From Lachnospira rogosae (GTDB lineage: Bacteria; Bacillota; Clostridia; Lachnospirales; Lachnospiraceae), in NCBI RefSeq assembly GCF_040096455.1, contig NZ_JBBMER010000007.1, forward strand, positions 62,001 through 126,000: DNA of 64,000 nt. Reading direction: 5' to 3'. Position numbers and translations under genes: made by a program. Shown here piece after piece: positions 62,659 through 64,000 of this stretch. Under the pieces are notes generated by a model that was not told the origin of the DNA, did not search any database, and saw only the letters and a list, made by a program, of their open reading frames with translations. Positions within the stretch are counted from its first letter, which is position 1; each line of letters begins with the position of its first letter.

Positions 62659-63564
62659 CTATAGCAAGTTATTTTCCATTAAAAATTCTTCCTGTTTCTT
62701 ATAAAATGGATAATCGTGTGCCCTGCCTCTCTGTTTATCATATTTCATATAATCACTATAGGTCACTTTAAGAAGCTCATCATAACCATTAGGCAAAGGA
62801 ACTGATATATACTCAAATGGAAATCTCTTTGCACTTTTAAACCATTCTTTTTTATACTTAAGCTCAGCATCATAACATATATTAGTTGGAAGATAAGTAA
62901 GATACTCACATTCATCCTCACCAAATATTCCTGCAACTTTATCTAATAACAACCATAGCTGATTAGGTATATTTCCCTCTCTGTCTATCTTGGTATTACA
63001 CATTTCTTCAATACGCTTTAAATACTCTTCTAATTCCTCTTTCGAATATTGATAATACTCTCTTGCAGTAGAATATATAATTGTATACAGATTTCTGAAA
63101 ACACTTAATTCTTCTTCATCACTTGGAATATAATCTAATGGAAAGATATCGACACCACATATATATGGGCATCCATAGAACTTTTTTCTTTCAGACACAT
63201 CAGTAATTATATACTTAGTATTCATAACTGATGTCAACGGCTGCATATGCGTAGAATCTGAATATGAACTACTATTATAATAGCCTTGTGGCAGCTCATC
63301 TGACAACACCTTCATTAAAGCCTGATAATCAGGTCTTAACATATATATATCAATATCATCATCCCATGGAACAAAGCCATTATGTCTTACTGCACCAAGC
63401 ATTGTTCCAAAAGCTGCGTAATATGTAAGTCCATATTCTTTACAAATTCGATCTATTTCTGTGAGTACATCCATCTCAACCGCCCATACACGCTTCATCA
63501 TAGATGAAATCTTAAACCCACATCTTTCTTCTTCCTTGAAATAATTATCGTCCAACTCCAGCAT
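62659..63564 (-). CDS. LicD family protein
   Basis: The product has 301 residues with YYAAFGTMLGAVRHNGFVPW and DDDIDIYMLRPDY, and C-terminal YSDYMKYDKQRGRAHDYPF. It lies 79 nt before the fusion gene. An AGGTAGC-type ribosome binding site precedes its ATG. This is the fourth LicD of the locus. Confidence 0.88.
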   Translation of the reverse strand: MLELDDNYFKEEERCGFKISSMMKRVWAVEMDVLTEIDRICKEYGLTYYAAFGTMLGAVRHNGFVPWDDDIDIYMLRPDYQALMKVLSDELPQGYYNSSSYSDSTHMQPLTSVMNTKYIITDVSERKKFYGCPYICGVDIFPLDYIPSDEEELSVFRNLYTIIYSTAREYYQYSKEELEEYLKRIEEMCNTKIDREGNIPNQLWLLLDKVAGIFGEDECEYLTYLPTNICYDAELKYKKEWFKSAKRFPFEYISVPLPNGYDELLKVTYSDYMKYDKQRGRAHDYPFYKKQEEFLMENNLL

Positions 63565-63576
63565 CCTTGCTACCTC

Positions 63577-64000
63577 TTAAATCTTATCAATATATCCAAT
63601 ATACTGCTGTCTAGTAAGTCCACTCTCAATCAGCTTATATAATGCCATCTGTTTAACAAGTATTGCACTATATGGCGACTTCGTTATATCTTTAACCTCG
63701 CTTAATGCTTTCTTAGCAAGTGGAACATACCGCTCATAATCTATTGTTATTTCTCTCTGCTTTGCAAAATCAAGAATTTCATATAAATATGTATGAAGAA
63801 AATACAGCTTAATCTCCTCATAATATTCATTAAAATATGAAGTATTCTTCATAAACTCCCAGACCATTAACTGAACCTGGCTATGCTGAAATAAAGTTTC
63901 TTTCTCCTTCATATCATTACGCATAGTTCCGTTATTGTTCTGTCTATATATATATAGTTTATCGGCCATTTTCACCAATTTATTAGCATAAAACAGTAAT
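63577..64000 (-). CDS. Family 2 glycosyltransferase, C-terminal part only
   Basis: The frame is open to the right edge of the window and contains LLFYANKLVKMADKLYIYRQ followed by NNNGTM, the usual end of the catalytic domain of family 2 glycosyltransferases in Firmicute polysaccharide loci. About 110 residues of helical C-terminal region follow. The gene begins beyond 64000, so the N-terminal DxD region is not visible. The stop is 12 nt before the LicD start. Confidence 0.8.
   Translation of the reverse strand, partial: LLFYANKLVKMADKLYIYRQNNNGTMRNDMKEKETLFQHSQVQLMVWEFMKNTSYFNEYYEEIKLYFLHTYLYEILDFAKQREITIDYERYVPLAKKALSEVKDITKSPYSAILVKQMALYKLIESGLTRQQYIGYIDKI

Overview
The window looks like a chromosomal segment of a low-GC Gram-positive anaerobe, most likely a motile member of the Clostridia (Lachnospiraceae type). 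The reasons are the A+T-rich sequence, strong AGGAGG ribosome binding sites, vegetative (TTGACA/TATAAT-type) promoters, zinc-binding S14 and L33, a Firmicute order of ribosomal operons, a FliD-like filament protein, and a surface-glycan locus rich in CgeB and LicD proteins. The family assignment is inference from gene style; no rRNA is present to prove it.

Positions 1-10300 hold the S10-spc ribosomal operon, read on the minus strand from rpsJ (S10) to the 5' end of secY. It starts at a clear promoter near 10300, has a long folded 5' leader, and contains large folded spacers between rpsJ and rplC and between rpsN and rpsH. Positions 10468-18800 hold a Uup-like ABC-F protein, a SulP anion transporter with an unusual C-terminal extension, an RlmI-like methyltransferase on the plus strand, and a three-gene operon of two Gfo/Idh/MocA oxidoreductases and a UPF0303 protein. 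Positions 18793-19382 are mostly non-coding.

Positions 19383-36500 hold, all on the minus strand, tuf, fusA, rpsG, rpsL, rpoC, rpoB, rplL, rplJ (with a canonical L10 leader and attenuator), rplA, rplK, nusG, secE and rpmG. Promoters can be placed before tuf, rpsL, rplJ and rpmG, and terminators after tuf, rpoC and rplL, so the transcription units are well defined.

From 36700 to the end is a cell-surface or flagellar glycosylation region. It opens with a FliD-like protein, a small acidic protein of unknown function and an acyl-adenylating-type enzyme lacking its usual catalytic signatures. Five CgeB-family glycosyltransferases of two subtypes follow, on both strands, and then a broken ATPase gene. 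From about 64000 down to 48200 a long minus-strand run of genes encodes four LicD nucleotidyltransferase-fold proteins, a cytidylyltransferase/oxidoreductase fusion (a plausible one-protein maker of a CDP-polyol), a TagF/TagB-like transferase, a class V aminotransferase, three methyltransferases, a Maf/DUF115 glycosyltransferase, a CMP-sugar synthetase, a KdsC-like phosphatase and a DRE-TIM aldolase fused to a DUF115-like domain.

The most interesting part is 50200-55100. A phosphatase, a CMP-sugar synthetase and a Maf-type transferase resemble the late steps of sialic, legionaminic or pseudaminic acid glycosylation. The PEP-dependent NeuB synthase expected there is absent, and a DRE-TIM metallolyase fused to a transferase-like domain sits in its place. 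This suggests an unfamiliar CMP-activated keto-sugar acid, possibly used on flagellin. Three proteins of this cluster also share a small Rossmann-like module, and one gene is split by a possible -1 frameshift at a run of seven A.
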